DNA from: Platycnemis pennipes
Lineage: Eukaryota; Arthropoda; Insecta; Odonata; Platycnemididae
Direction: 5' to 3'
Assembly (NCBI GenBank): GCA_933228895.1
Contig: OW121847.1
Coordinates: 79,091,656-79,155,655 of the forward strand
DNA length: 64,000 nt
Shown: positions 12,241-24,420 of the stretch, in pieces
Layout of the letters: each line of letters starts with the position of its first letter
Numbering within the stretch: position 1 is the first letter of the stretch
The notes under the pieces: model-generated
The model's input: the letters and a program-made list of their open reading frames with translations, nothing else
Databases searched by the model: none
Told to the model about the DNA's origin: nothing
Program-made: the position numbers and the translations under genes

Positions 12241-12440
12241 GCCAACCGTGGTAGCTATGACGGTTACGTGCACACCTGCAACCGGAAAATCACGGGTTCC
12301 GATCCCACCAAGGACATGGACGTTGTTTTTTTATCGTTTGCGGTAGCATTAAGATCTTAAATTAGACGGTAGGATAAAACCTCAGCCGTTGGAACAGCTA
12401 AAGATCGAAATCAACCATAACTAACTAAACTAACAAACCA
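12241..12440 (+). mobile_element. tRNA-derived SINE, degenerate
   Basis: GTGGTAGCTATGACGGTTA (from about 12248) resembles a tRNA D-arm and A box. About 40 bases on, CACGGGTTCCGATCCC (about 12292-12307) matches a B box and T-arm core. An unrelated body follows and ends in an AACT/AACC-rich tract (AACTAACTAAACTAACAAACC, about 12418-12438), as in SINEs with simple-repeat tails. The tRNA fold is imperfect. It lies just upstream of a LINE fragment on the same strand, but no functional link is shown. Confidence 0.5.
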
Positions 12441-12459
12441 TAATTAAACCTAAAAAACG

Positions 12460-13316
12460 TGTAGCAATCAATTTTTAGAAGAGGAATAATTCACTGGAGT
12501 GATCGTATACTATCAGTAAAACGACTAACGAAGGCGTTGAATCCATACGGTATTTCAATGCTACACACACTAAAAATTTATCACGGGGAAGGCACATTTG
12601 GAAATAAGTATGCGGCCAAGCCAAGAGAAAGCTGGGGTTTATTAAAAGAGTACTAGGGAGATGTGACAAAAAGACATAGTAGCAATGTATCTCTTCGCCA
12701 ATTCATACACCCAGTTCATACTGTATGTTCACCCAGAACATACAGCCTGTGTATGGGATCCAAATTAATTAGGTTTGACCAGAGAACTAGATAGTGGGCA
12801 GCGTAGAGCAGCTAGGTTTGTGAAACGTTTAGAAAGGCATCAATATTAATAGAAGAATTAGGTTAGGAATCATTATCAGATAGAAGGTTAAAGTACATAT
12901 TAAATCTCCTGCAGAAATTTCAAACGGATAGGTTTACTGAAGATGCTAGATAAATATTAAGATCCCCTGCGTATTATGCTAGATTTGACCAGATGAATAA
13001 GAATAGATATATAGATTGTCGTAGCCATATTTTTAAAATGTCATTTTTCCCGAGAGCCATAAGATATTATAATAGGTAGTGTAGCAAAGGGGTAGTTAGG
13101 TGAAATATTGCTATAGTAGTCAGTAGTGGTAGCTCTTAGTTGCATGGTTAACATTGCAAGGTAGATATTCTTAGTTGCATGCTTGCATGGCAGTAGCATC
13201 AAGTAGGTGCTGGTAACACTTAGTTGAATGTAAATGGTGCATATGTGCTGATCACCCCATGCCACATACCCTCTTGTTGGCTCCCAGGGTAATACGTAGA
13301 TGTAGATGCAGATTAC
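12460..13316 (+). mobile_element. CR1/L2-like non-LTR retrotransposon, truncated 3' part
   Basis: This holds the C-terminal end of a LINE reverse-transcriptase ORF plus its 3' UTR. KLGFIKRVLGRCDKK (about 12630-12675) and QRRAARFVKRLERH (about 12798-12840) are hallmark blocks downstream of the RT domain. From 12852 to 13080 one frame with two internal stops runs to a natural end, including ESLSDRRL, NLLQKFQTDRF and MSFFPRAIRYYNR; the FFPRTIRxWN-type ending is typical of CR1/L2-like ORF2. The 3' UTR ends in CCCATGCCACATACCC and then GTAGATGTAGATG, with no poly(A). It is 5'-truncated and inactive. Confidence 0.8.
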
Positions 13317-13730
13317 TATTCTCGAGTCCCTACGCGACGATTCCACTAGTCCCCATCTCCAGGTACTCGAAGACTTTCCTGCCCTGACGAACATCCGCCT
13401 GCGGTGCGAAGTCTTCTTAGACACGCACGCGAGTATTGTCTGGCACGAGCAACATCGAGGTAACACGAGCGACAAACACTGCCGCCCGCACACAACGAGC
13501 GAGGGCCGCCGCGATCGGCAGGGTCACCGGCTGTGCGGTGTCTCCGGCGCCCGCGGGGGGAAGTGCCCTAGGGGATCGCGCCCTGGATGCGCCATTTCCG
13601 CGCGCCGCAGTCTCCAGCTCGCCCCCCCCCCTCTCCCGCCCCCCAAACCCTGCCCCTCCCCCAACTCTCCCTACTCTCCGTAATCCTCCAATCCGCCTCC
13701 TAAGCAAATGAGCAAGGAAACGAATGGGAG
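13317..13730. promoter_or_regulatory. CpG-dense G+C-rich island 4
   Basis: It begins right after the LINE 3' end. CpG is dense from 13320 to 13610 (CGCGACGATT, GGGCCGCCGCGATCGG), then becomes a C-rich tract at 13620-13665. Frames of 91-141 codons on both strands look compositional. The regulatory role is inferred only from composition. Confidence 0.4.
13622..13662 (-). other. G-quadruplex-prone tract (minus strand)
   Basis: The plus strand has C runs of 10, 3, 6, 3, 4 and 5 within 41 bases, so the minus strand has six G runs of at least 3 with loops of 1-4 bases. This satisfies the usual G4 pattern, with an i-motif possible on the plus strand. Confidence 0.7.
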
Positions 13731-15100
13731 AGGAAGGGAAGGAATCCCGCAGGGTCTTAGCATCGGCCCGAGTCAAAAAATAAAACGCATCCACAGAGAA
13801 GTAGAACTTAAAACACCATATATACATAAACAATGGGGCCATTTAATTTCGAGAAAGCTAATTTACCGAAATGCTTTGATTCCCTTGATTCCCGAGGTAG
13901 TACCAGTTGCCGCTCAGATTGCGTGAAAATATTTAGAGCTTTAAGGTTACGCCTCCTCAATATTTACATTTTCAGCATTCATTCCGAATTCATAACATCA
14001 AAGGAATTCAGCGGACGCTATAACCAGAATCGTGTATATTCCACTCGAATTCATCATATATGCAATCAATTTAATTCTCAATGAAACAGACGAGAATGTA
14101 AGCAGAACAAGCTACTTTTTGAAGAAATGAATTTTAAGGTGTTTTAGTGCAGATGTATGGAAAAATCTAAATATTACTTGGAACTGTGCTTAAACATATA
14201 AAAGTAAAACAACCATGATCAGTGATGGGTTAGCTACAAAAGAATGTGTATTTAGCCACTCCTCAGAAAATGTAGATGGTACTAGAAGTAAAAATTAAAA
14301 AATGTAGCAGATACTAAATACAAGTAACTGTCAGCTACTTTCGAATTATTATATGCCTGTAGTACTCTCAAAATAGTATGTTGAACAACATTTTAAACAA
14401 TGAGTTTAAATTGAGCTATATATTTTTAAGGTACAAGAATTTATTATAATATACGTTTTATGGAGTCAAATAATAATTATCCTAGCTTCCTATCCCAAGT
14501 ATCTCACATTATGATGGCTGGTGATCAACCTTCCTCAGACCTTATAGTATCTGAACCACAGCAGCTATGGGATAGCATTTAAGGGCACTCAAAAGCAAAG
14601 AAACTAACACCTTAAAATATCTGCTGAATCAAAGCTCTTGGTAAAATGTCAAATTCTAAAATTGTATAGTTTATGGTGTAAAATCGTAAAAATATGGCTC
14701 ATACAAGTTTCAGGATTACATCAGAGTATAGGGAAATGCTTTTAAAAGATTATAGAGTATATGAAATCACGTAGTTTGCTTTTACGCATGTTCATTCATT
14801 TTCAGCTGCAATTGTTTCTCGAAATTCGGAGGTCGTATTATATCCCTCGTGTAAAAAGCATTCTTTTCCCTTCGGAGAACTGCCTATTCACTAAAGTAGT
14901 TGACGACATCAATCAGATGAATGAAAAGCTTATTATATTATCATTTTAAAAAGTCCAAGTTATTTACTGAGGACGAGTTTAAAAGTAGTGATGTATTTAG
15001 TGAGGACGTGTTTGAAAACAAAGGAAAACTACCTTCCTAGAAAATATCTTGCCAATTATTCCAATAATTTAATTAAATAAATTATCAATTTCACTCATTG
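13731..15100. other. AT-rich DNA with a weak tandem duplication
   Basis: No gene recognised. Near 14960-15020 a unit occurs twice with changes: TTTACTGAGGACGAGTTTAAAA, then TTTAGTGAGGACGTGTTTGAAAA about 30 bases later. Confidence 0.5.
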
Positions 15101-15129
15101 AACTATACTGAGTTGTTTCCATTGTGTTT

Positions 15130-15284
15130 ATTTGTGCATCAAGTCCATCCATATTTATGCAGATACCTGGTTGCCAGAGACCCTATAGTAGCATGTTTGC
15201 ATGTTTATAGTGCATGTTTGGTGATCTTCACCCCCTGCCACATACCCTCGCGGTAGCTTGCAGGGTATCGAGTAGATGTAGATG
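15130..15284 (+). mobile_element. 3' UTR fragment of CR1/L2-like LINE (copy 2)
   Basis: Contains GGTGATCTTCACCCCCTGCC, ACATACCCTCGCGG, GCTTGCAGGGTAT and a terminal GTAGATGTAGATG. This aligns with the end of the 12.5-13.3 kb copy and, inverted, with 1727-1787. The upstream part contains GCATGTTTGCATGTTTATAGTGCATG. No coding remnant was seen, so the fragment is severely 5'-truncated, as is usual for target-primed insertions. Confidence 0.7.
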
Positions 15285-16290
15285 TCATTAACGAAACTAT
15301 TTGCCTCAAACCTTTTATTTTTCCTAAAGGTGTCTGTAAGCTAGGAAAAGGAGTGATGTTTAGGCACTGCAAATAATCAGCAGTAAAGCAGTTAAGCTGG
15401 AGATCTAACCACCGATCAGCAATATCAATCAAAATCAACGACGCTAGTAATGGGTGTTATTATAAATGAAGACTAATAATGGGGTGATTTCATAGGGCAC
15501 TGTTTGAAACCAATCATTTAATGTCTTTCGCGATGCTTAAAAATATTCCGTACTGTTATTTATTTGATCTCTTAAGGTATATGAACTCAACCCCATCAGA
15601 TGAAGGAAAGGCCATACAATTTCTGTAAATTGCAACCAACATTAATACCTAAATGTTAACAAATGTTTTAAATGGTTAGCTAAAATAAAAAAAATACGTC
15701 ATGGCAAAACCACTAATTCCCTTTATTACGAAACAATATTCTATGACAAAGGTGAAATATCATTGTAATATTCACTGACTAATAAAGCAGAAGGTGCATG
15801 AAAAATGTAGGTACTCTTGAAGATATAATCAAAACAGAGAGAACACGTCCGTCGCAAAAAAAGAGCGTCACTTTCGGTTGGGTTGGCCAAAACGTTACCA
15901 TAAAGCTCTCTTTCGGAAATAGGACAAGATACCGGATGCCTTTGTGGCTACCAGGAAAACATTCAAGATAAAATTTTCTCTCCCACTCCTCCAAGGCTAT
16001 CTTTTGGAACTGGCTCATCCTCAACGTTTTTCTAGCCCGGGAGATTCCACCAATGATTACGATGCGGTTGAAATAGCTCAGTTGAAACGATCCGCATTGA
16101 AATTTCCACCACCAGACCAATGAAAACGTCCGGAAAAGACCTTAGTAACCGATGATCCCATTCAAACTGATAAACATACGCTACTCTCATATTCCAAGCC
16201 ATTTTATTTTCCGATCCTCCTTTCCCTATGCTTTGATCGACGGTCCATCGCGCACCACATCCACATTAGAGTTGGAGTCGCATATGGAGA
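15285..16290. other. AT-rich DNA, nothing recognised
   Basis: A 113-codon minus-strand frame (15779-16120) has no recognisable domain. Confidence 0.55.
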
Positions 16291-16790
16291 CGTAGGATCA
16301 GGGCGAGCGGAGCTGAAACCTACGTCTTGCAAACACTGCAAGGAAAATAGAGAAAGAGGGAAGACTCGAGAGGGGCCAAAATAAACTATTTCCGGAGAGG
16401 GAAAGTAAATACTCGTAGAAGGGAGGAGCTCCCTCGAAAAAGCTGGAGAGAAGATGAAGGAGGCGTGGCCGTCTTACTGAAAAAAAACAACCCACGAACA
16501 GGGATACACGAGACAAGCGCACGGGGATTGGATGGGGGACCCTTTGGACGCGAGGAGATTAAGGGAAGCCACAAAGGGGGAAGAGAGGATGGAGGAGAGG
16601 ATAAGAGGGGGAAAGTGAAAGTGGGTGTGGAAGAAGAGAGATAGGTGGTGAGAAGAAGGTTGATAGGAGAGAGAGACATAAGCGGTGAAGAGAGACGAGG
16701 ACCCTCTAAGAGGCAAAGAACCGAGGAATCTCTCGCTAATTGATTGGCTAATGTCCTCGTTACGGCGGGGGAAGGGGCGTGGAAATTAAA
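16291..16790. other. Purine-rich strand-asymmetric block
   Basis: The plus strand is dominated by GGAG, GAGAG and GAAGA runs from about 16330 to 16730. The minus-strand serine/leucine/proline frames are shadows of this composition. No tandem period was recognised. Confidence 0.5.
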
Positions 16791-18230
16791 GCTTGATCAT
16801 TGCCAAAACGACAGCAATCGCCGAAAGATTCTTTCGACGACAGAATGAGCATTACCCATCGCCAGGCAGCCGAAAGATAAGAATCTATGGTTTGGAGTGA
16901 CACTGGTCTGCCGAGCCTAAAAATCCTTAGGATGAAGATATTGACATGATTATCATGGATCTATACGTTTCGCGGGCAGCGGTTAACCACATCTGAAAGA
17001 TTTTTACTCAATCTTCTGAAGATAAAGTGTCATTGAGAAAAAAATATTTAAATGCAGCAAGTGACAAAAAATTTCGTTCGAAATAGAAACTTCGAGACAA
17101 GCACCTTTCCGTTCCGGAATATTTTTCGATTTACTTTTGCTTTCTCATTTTTTTTAGATGAAAACATTTAGTTGTTTTTTCAAAATAATTTCTACTGCTA
17201 TCCGCAAACCCAATAAATATGATGAATGTAGAACTTTTGAACAACACCCGGTTAACTCCCGGCGAACGATCTAGGGCCTTGCCACAAATATTAACGGTGG
17301 TTCAGCCGAAGTGGACGTTTATGAATATCTGTTTGAACTGTTTATTTAAAAGTAAGAAGAAAGAGGTCAGAATAGGAAAATCAGTCGCATATGAAATGGA
17401 GGAGTGGGTGAAAGGAAATAGAAAGGACAGCAGGAAGAGGTTTCCGTGATGGAAGACCATTACTGCTAAGTTTTTCATGACATCAAACTCCCCTGACGTC
17501 ACTTGCTTTCAAAACAAACGTGGAGACCGTGACCTAGGAAGCACGCGCCAAATACACAAAAGAAGGTTTTTATTACTCTTTGGAAAGATTTTCCCATTTC
17601 GCAAAGGAAGCAACCCTAGAGCTCTAGGGCATCAAACGTGTTCGCTCCTCCCGACGAAGCGTCAACTCGATCACAAAATCTGTAAGCTAATCGCGTGGAA
17701 GATGCTTCCCTTCCCCAAATTTAAATTATCGCGTCATTCCATAAGGATATGGAGAGGGAGCAATAAAGAAAAGAGGCCATAAAATGTATTTTTCTGAATT
17801 AACTTATAATATACTAAAGAAAATATCGTATTTCCCGTGATAAAAACAGGGTCTAACATTTTAACGAAGCATAAACGCAATGCTCATAAAATTAAAAAGA
17901 GGCAAAAATGTTTTCCCTCTCCCCCTTTTTTTATCTACCGATGATTATTTTTTGCCATACTTAAGTTAAGCAACCATATTAAAAAGTTTTTTCATACTCC
18001 TTTAATTCTACTTCGATAATAAAATGCAAATCTGGTGCCAAATATGATTCTCGGATAGCGAGAATAAAAATGAAGTCTACATCAGGCCTGCACCAAGGGC
18101 AAACACAAATCCATTCTCGGCTTGATTCAAGACTTAACTCACAAACTCCACTAAGGATGCCTGATACCACACGATGCCTCAACTGTTGACAGAAGGGAAA
18201 CCTTTCATAACAAAGGAAGACACAATGTGA
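16791..18230. other. AT-rich DNA, nothing recognised
   Basis: Frames of at most 101 codons without recognisable motifs. Confidence 0.55.
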
Positions 18231-19100
18231 ATGAAAGTGGAACCGTTAGATAGAAATAACTTGTATCTTCAAAGAAGAAAGACACAGAGGATGATGAAAC
18301 AGAGATAAAGACAGCGCAATCGGAAAAGGGGGAAAATTGGGAGCAACTTGGAAGATGGAAATAAATTTGGGTAAGGGACGAGTGCGTAGCAGAGGAGAAT
18401 AAGGGGAATTTAAATACAAAAAGCCCATTTTCCTCCAGGAGGAAGTGCCCCAGCCAAACCTTATGTACCCACAGCTCCCAAGGGGGTACACTCCAGGGCT
18501 CCCGTTTTTGTTTTTCCTTTTTGCGAATCAGAACCATAATATTTCCTGTCCAGAACTTTACCCCAGCTCCAAAGCCATCCGTTGGCCGGCAAACCCGTGT
18601 CCTTCCAAAACCCCCAACTCTTCTTTCACTTTCTGTCGGACTGATGGGGAGGGAGGAGCGGCATCGTAATTGTGGCAACCAGAAGAGTCTCTCTCTCTAC
18701 CGACGAGAGGGAATATCCTCTCCGCTTGTAAAAACACACCAACGCCACCCCCCTCCAAAGTCGTGGAGACTACCCTCTCCGTGAAATGCATAAATCCCTT
18801 TTAAGTGAGCGGGAGAGAAATTTAAGCAGCTTCCCCGCTGTGGTCTTTGAAGTTGAGCGGAGATTGGAGCGGGCGTGGAGGAACGGGCAGGAATATTTGC
18901 GGTTCTGATGATGATCCGCAAACGCACACCCTCCGCCCCGGGAGACGGTTTTGCGAGGGAGCGCGTAAGGGGGCGTGTAATGGGCACAAGACCCGCTTCA
19001 CTGCGAGAGATAGTCGCGGAGCATTATGGAAGGCAGGACAAGTGAAAACATTGGCAGCGCAAGGCAGTCCCATTTGCCACTGTTGGGAGTCGTAAATCCA
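18231..19100. promoter_or_regulatory. Purine-rich block followed by G+C-rich island 5
   Basis: The plus strand is purine-rich at 18250-18420 (AAAGAAGAAAGACACAGAGG). It then becomes pyrimidine-rich to about 18780, and CpG-rich, more balanced sequence at 18840-19030 follows (GATTGGAGCGGGCGTGG, CGCCCCGGGAGACGG). No coding start, TATA box or splice pair was supported. Regulatory status is inference. Confidence 0.35.
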
Positions 19101-19980
19101 TGATTTTGCCCAAGGTGGGAATATTTTTCACACCTTCAGTTATGTGAAAAAAAATCAGACCTCTCAGAAAATCGAATGCCCAAGATAAACCACCAATACG
19201 AATGACAAAAATTTACAAATTTCTCGAAACGTGATAGCTTTCAAGCGAGGAACAGTATTCACATCTTAACCAGGATCACTCTACGAGATATCTTCAACCC
19301 TTAATAAAAAGGGCGCCATACGTTGCGGTTAATGGTTACAGCAAAAATACATATCATTCAAGGGGCATCTATTTGCATACCTTCCTTCATTCACCAGAGT
19401 AAATATCCCTTCTAAAATATAAATGCTCGTCTTTCATATTTACATACTCAATATTTACAATATCCACGATGAATTAGGACTTAAAAATTACCCGCTTTGC
19501 TTTGGTAGGAATTATTCACAGCCCGTTTCCACGATTTTGCTACAAAATACAGAAGATAAAAATAGCTTAGATACACTTATGATTAAAGTTATGAAAAACA
19601 TTTTTTGCTGAAAAGTTTAAATTATAAACTCATGGTCATTATAAATGAAATAACTAAATGATTAACTAATTTGAAAAATAGCATACGAAGCAAAAACTAC
19701 ATTCCACCAAATAAGGGCCATGTATTTCTTAGGCTAATCACTTCCATCGGTTTTTGCTGGGGTGCCTATGATAATTTATTACGTGAAAATTTCTTTGTTT
19801 CACTTACGTTTATAGGAAATTATATCGTAAAAATTTTAGGGTCATATTTTCTCAATGCCACGGGCTCTACCATGACACACGAGCAATTAGCAATACAGGT
19901 TTCAGGAAGGAGACGTCCTGCCCAGCTCACCACCATTATAACCCGTTCGTATAGTAAAAGAGAATATACCCCGCGAATAC
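19101..19980. other. AT-rich DNA, nothing recognised
   Basis: Includes the first half of a 183-codon plus-strand frame (19671-20222) that does not open at ATG and matches no family I know. Confidence 0.5.
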
Positions 19981-20640
19981 GTAATGGGTGGTACATCTTT
20001 TTTATTCCTCCAGGTCACCCATATGCTTACACGAGCGAACGTCACAGCAACATGGGAACTCTGCCAGGAACTGTGAGGGGCGGATCGCTCGTAGATCTGC
20101 TGCGCAATCCGGCCCGAAATCCTCCTTACCACCCCCATTACACCACATTTCGATTAGCGGGACGATTCCTGGCACTGGGAGGACCGCGGGCGGGATTGCG
20201 ACTTTTCCGACGGACGGATTAACAGATAAGGAAATGAACGTCTGCCGCACTCGCGTGGTGTATGCACCGCACGTCGTTGATAACGAGAATGAAAGACGTC
20301 CGGAGAGGAATTGAGGAGAAAGTTGTCCCAATTCCATCTCTCCCTCTCTTGATCATGACGTTCCCGGACAGGGACACTGGTTTCCCTTTGTGCTTTCCTC
20401 GGACAAGTGGCGTATAAGCCATTAGCGCGTCTAAAGGGACTGGGAGAGAATCGGACGGTGAGGCTTGGTGATGAGATTCGAGCTCTATTCCCTAGCCGCC
20501 TGAATATCCTGCATCCACACACACACCTCCACACTCGTCTACCATTCACCCTACCGTATCTTCGTCCCGAGGAGGATGGGGGGGGGCATTTTCAAATGGC
20601 GTGAGAGTTTTTGGACCAATATAAGCTTTCGGAGGGGACC
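19981..20640. other. Moderately G+C-rich block with a splice-acceptor-like motif
   Basis: TTTTTTATTCCTCCAG at about 19998-20013 is a good polypyrimidine tract and AG, followed by more G+C-rich, CpG-containing sequence. This could be an exon boundary, but none of the three frames across 20014-20310 gives a recognisable product, and no matching donor was convincing. Confidence 0.3.
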
Positions 20641-23600
20641 CAAGGGTGCGTAAGGAAGGGGTACAGATCATTGAGAAGGAACGCAGAGCGGACCACATAG
20701 CGGATTCAAGTAGGGATAGAAGAGTTTATTACCTCCTATAATTTTAGCACTGATAACGTGATGAATTCCTCCAAGTAAATCGAATACCAAATACAAAACA
20801 TTAGTTTAATTGAAATAAATTATCAAATATACGAAAATAGATTATCCATATTGCTGAGTTAGAAAGACTAGAGTGGAGTGAGACAGAACGTTGAAACTTT
20901 GTCTAAAAACCCCCGAGCGATAATATTGTGTAATTTTTTCACTAAATGAATGAAGTTAATCAAGATTATTATTATTGTTATTGCGTAACAATATTTTCCA
21001 AGAAAACCATATAATCAAATGAGGTAGTAAATTAATATTTATAGGGCGTAGTGTATGAGAGGTGGAACAGTGTAGTTTTATTAAGGTCAGCATTTTGGAC
21101 GACTGTAGGCGCAACGTTGAGGACATCGGGCAGTGCATTCCGTAAGCAATGTTTTGCTGTCATCTCGTCATTGCCATCACCGGTGATGGTGAATTTCATC
21201 CTCATCTGCAATATGGCCTAAACGTGGAAAGTAGCGAACGATCCCTTCCATTCCACCAAAAGTTATTTTTCACTCAAGTAATTAAGACGATTCATGATGA
21301 AGACTCTAAAATGAAGAGGAGGAAAACGTATTGGCCATTTTTTTTTAGAAATGATAGTCTGATGAAGACTGGAGTCGAAGGAAAAGTGATTGTGAAGATT
21401 GACAAAGTATCGGCCTCGTATGAGATACATATAGAGCAAGTAGAGAGGGGAGTAAATGGGTAGATTCACATCAATAAGAAGAGGTTAGCAGACATATAAA
21501 TCTAGTGGCGAGCTATATCAAAATGATTTTAGGAAATATTACTGGCAATAATGATAAAGATCTCCAATCTTCAAGCGATTGAAAAACTATTGCTTTTAAA
21601 GTCCTACAAAAAATACTATGCACAGGGATATATCATTGCATCACGAAGAAAACCTTGATTTCACTACACAAAGAGATCATCTCATTACAATTTCGATAAT
21701 ACTTTCCAATCACCGTTCAGGAAAGAAATGTCTTAAATTATTATATGCATATTGATATCTGTATTAAATACTAGTTAGTTGAAATTAGCACTTTCTACAG
21801 CAACTACAGCAGTAGTGAAAATAAAATAGGTAAAAGCACAGGCGCTGACTGAGATGAATTTACAGAAGAAAGTAAATAAAATTTAGCGGTAGTCCAATAA
21901 AAATGGGAAAAGTTATATACAGGAATATTTGACAAAGAGGTGATAAATTCAAAATTCACAATCCACAAGTGATCAACTCTAACAACAGTATTAGAATTGA
22001 TTCCATCACAGCATTCTTAGGTAATGTGCCTTGTCCTACACTTTTGAATTTCAAAATAATATTGACAATCCCAAACATTTATGTACCCCCTGGCTTCAGG
22101 CAATGTCCTCCATGTTCAACACGATGTATAAAAAGGTTTACGTACTGATTTTTTAAATGAATTTAGTACGCAGTAAATAAGAAACAGAAATTGTATTTGA
22201 GTTCACAAAATAAGATTTTTAGCAGAGAAATAATATATTAAAAATCTATGAAATTTCATAGCTCAGCTAAGTACACCATCGTTCATTCCAAAGTCATTAC
22301 TTTACATTAATTTAGTCCCAAAAAGACGCAATCAAAACTAAAACAAATTAAAAAATTACTAATTTAACGCTTATATATGAAACTACTCAGGGAAGCATGT
22401 AATAAAGTTGTAAAACTAGCACATTTGCTTTCAAAACGCAACTCGCTTCCTCGCAATTAGAGTTTTAGTCATGCTTTACGGCACAGACATCGGGCATATT
22501 TTTAGAAATAGATAGGGGATATATTTTATTGAATATTCAATCAATCAATAAATCACCACACCAATATGCAGAACTTTCCAAAGCGTGAAGCAGGAAACTT
22601 TACTCTGACCGGTGCTCGCACACACAACCTGATACCTCCACCGTGGCGTCCGCAAGAAGTCATTTGGACATTAGTCATGATGACAGACAGAGCCGAAAAT
22701 GGGAAAGTGCATTAATCATGAATGTCAATTAGCGGGAAAAAAGAAAAGCTGCCAAAGCTTCGTTTTTTAAATATATCAGCACGTGGCATCAGCAGGTATT
22801 TTTTTCTGTTGTGATGACGAACCTTGTGAAAGAAAAATTGCCTATCAATCTCTTTTGCAGGCTTATTGAACCTGCCAATATGATGATGAATTAGCACTAT
22901 AAATTGTACGGATGAGAATAAAGACAGCTAAGTTACCATCAAATGGTAAATACCACCAAACGTTAATAAGCAGAAATGTATCAACACCCTCTAATACCGA
23001 TTGGCTAAGGCAGGAGAAAAATTGATAACTTTCTTATGTTAATCATCCACCCGATAAAAATTAGACCAATTTTCTAAGCATGATGATTGAAGCACTGTAT
23101 TCGTCATTTTTTTGTGAAATAGCTTGAAGCACAAAGTTAAAAACTTCACATATAAAATAAATGATTTAGAGATTTTTATTCATAGGATCACGTTAAAAAA
23201 ATCAAATTAATTATGAAACAGCTTTCACCACAGGATACTTGAATATGTTTGTAAATGTCACGTTATCTTAATCTGAAGTCATGAAAGTGTAAAGAAATTG
23301 GACGAAATGAGATAAAATCAATATTATAAGTTAAACAAAGACGCTTTTGATGGGAATATCACATACCCTTTAAAATCGACAAAAGAGTGAAGGAAATGCT
23401 CACCTATCCATCTCCTCTGCTTGCCAAACTATAAGAAAATCTGGACGAAACAAATAGCAGTCCCATGCATTGTGAAGCGGAAAGAAATAGATGATCAATT
23501 CCTAGAAATGTCAGCGGTCCCTTGAAAGATCCTGTCGAACAGTACATAAACTCACTCAGGCAATTCTTACGCAAATATTATTCCTTTGGAGGTAGAAAAA

Positions 23601-23700
23601 ACATGATTTTCAAAAAATAACGTCAGGCGTCACCGAACTAAGATTCACTAGTGACCCCACCCTTCCTGAGGAAACAACAGCTAAGAGAAAACCTTCGTCC
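20641..23700. other. AT-rich DNA, nothing recognised
   Basis: About 3 kb with only short frames (104 codons or fewer). A short ATT-rich run at about 20964-20980 is the only simple repeat seen. Confidence 0.6.
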
Positions 23701-24420
23701 GCCAGCACCCTGTAATGGGATCCTCGCGATCACGTGACCTGGTATCGACGCCTAAACACATCAGCGACATCAAGGTAATCTCCACGAAAAAGAGTCCGGT
23801 AAGCCGACTAGCGGCCTGAAAAAAATAAATACACCGGAATCGATCCTAAAATCGCATTAACGTCTGAAAACACTTGCGTGCGACACTCATCCCCTTCGCC
23901 CGAAAAAAAAAATATTCCGAGAACGAGTCTCGTTCCGAAGGAGGCTTCTTCATTGACATGCCCACCCCGAGGACACACAACCTCCCCCACACCCCCCGGC
24001 CTTGCTACCGAAGCGGGGAGAGGGAAGACGCTTCTAGACACTCCCGTTTCCGCGCTCTGGCGCCACCATCAAACGGCCCGAGATGGCATAAATAGAAAAG
24101 ACGGGCGCACGGTGCCGAGACAAATCTCTCTCTCTCTCTCACCTTCACTCTCTCTCTCTACAAACCTCTCCTCTGTCTTCTCCCCTTCCCTCATGGGACA
24201 CCTGTTCCGTCGTAAAAAAATGACAGTCGACCCGCCAACCCTCTCAGCCCATCCTGACGCTTCCCGGCCGCGAAAATATTCGCCAAGGTTATTTGCAAGC
24301 CCCAGGTGACATCCACATCTGTCAGCGTGGGAAGCGACGAAAACGCACGCGCGAGTCTCACAGAAAAATCTATACAATTTATTCCGTTTATTTCCACGCG
24401 CTCCCTTCAAAACGACCCTA
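23701..24420. promoter_or_regulatory. G+C-rich island 6 with CT microsatellite
   Basis: CpG-rich sequence at about 23920-24120 and 24210-24360 flanks a (CT)n tract. The 143-codon plus frame (23878-24309) is serine/proline/arginine-rich and unrecognised. Regulatory function is inference from composition. Confidence 0.35.
24125..24159 (+). repeat. (CT)n microsatellite, interrupted
   Basis: Eight CT units, an ACCTTCA interruption, then about five more CT units. Confidence 0.9.

Noticed and set aside
19671..20222. 183-codon plus-strand open frame
   Set aside because: Starts in AT-rich sequence without ATG and ends in a G+C-rich block. No family recognised.
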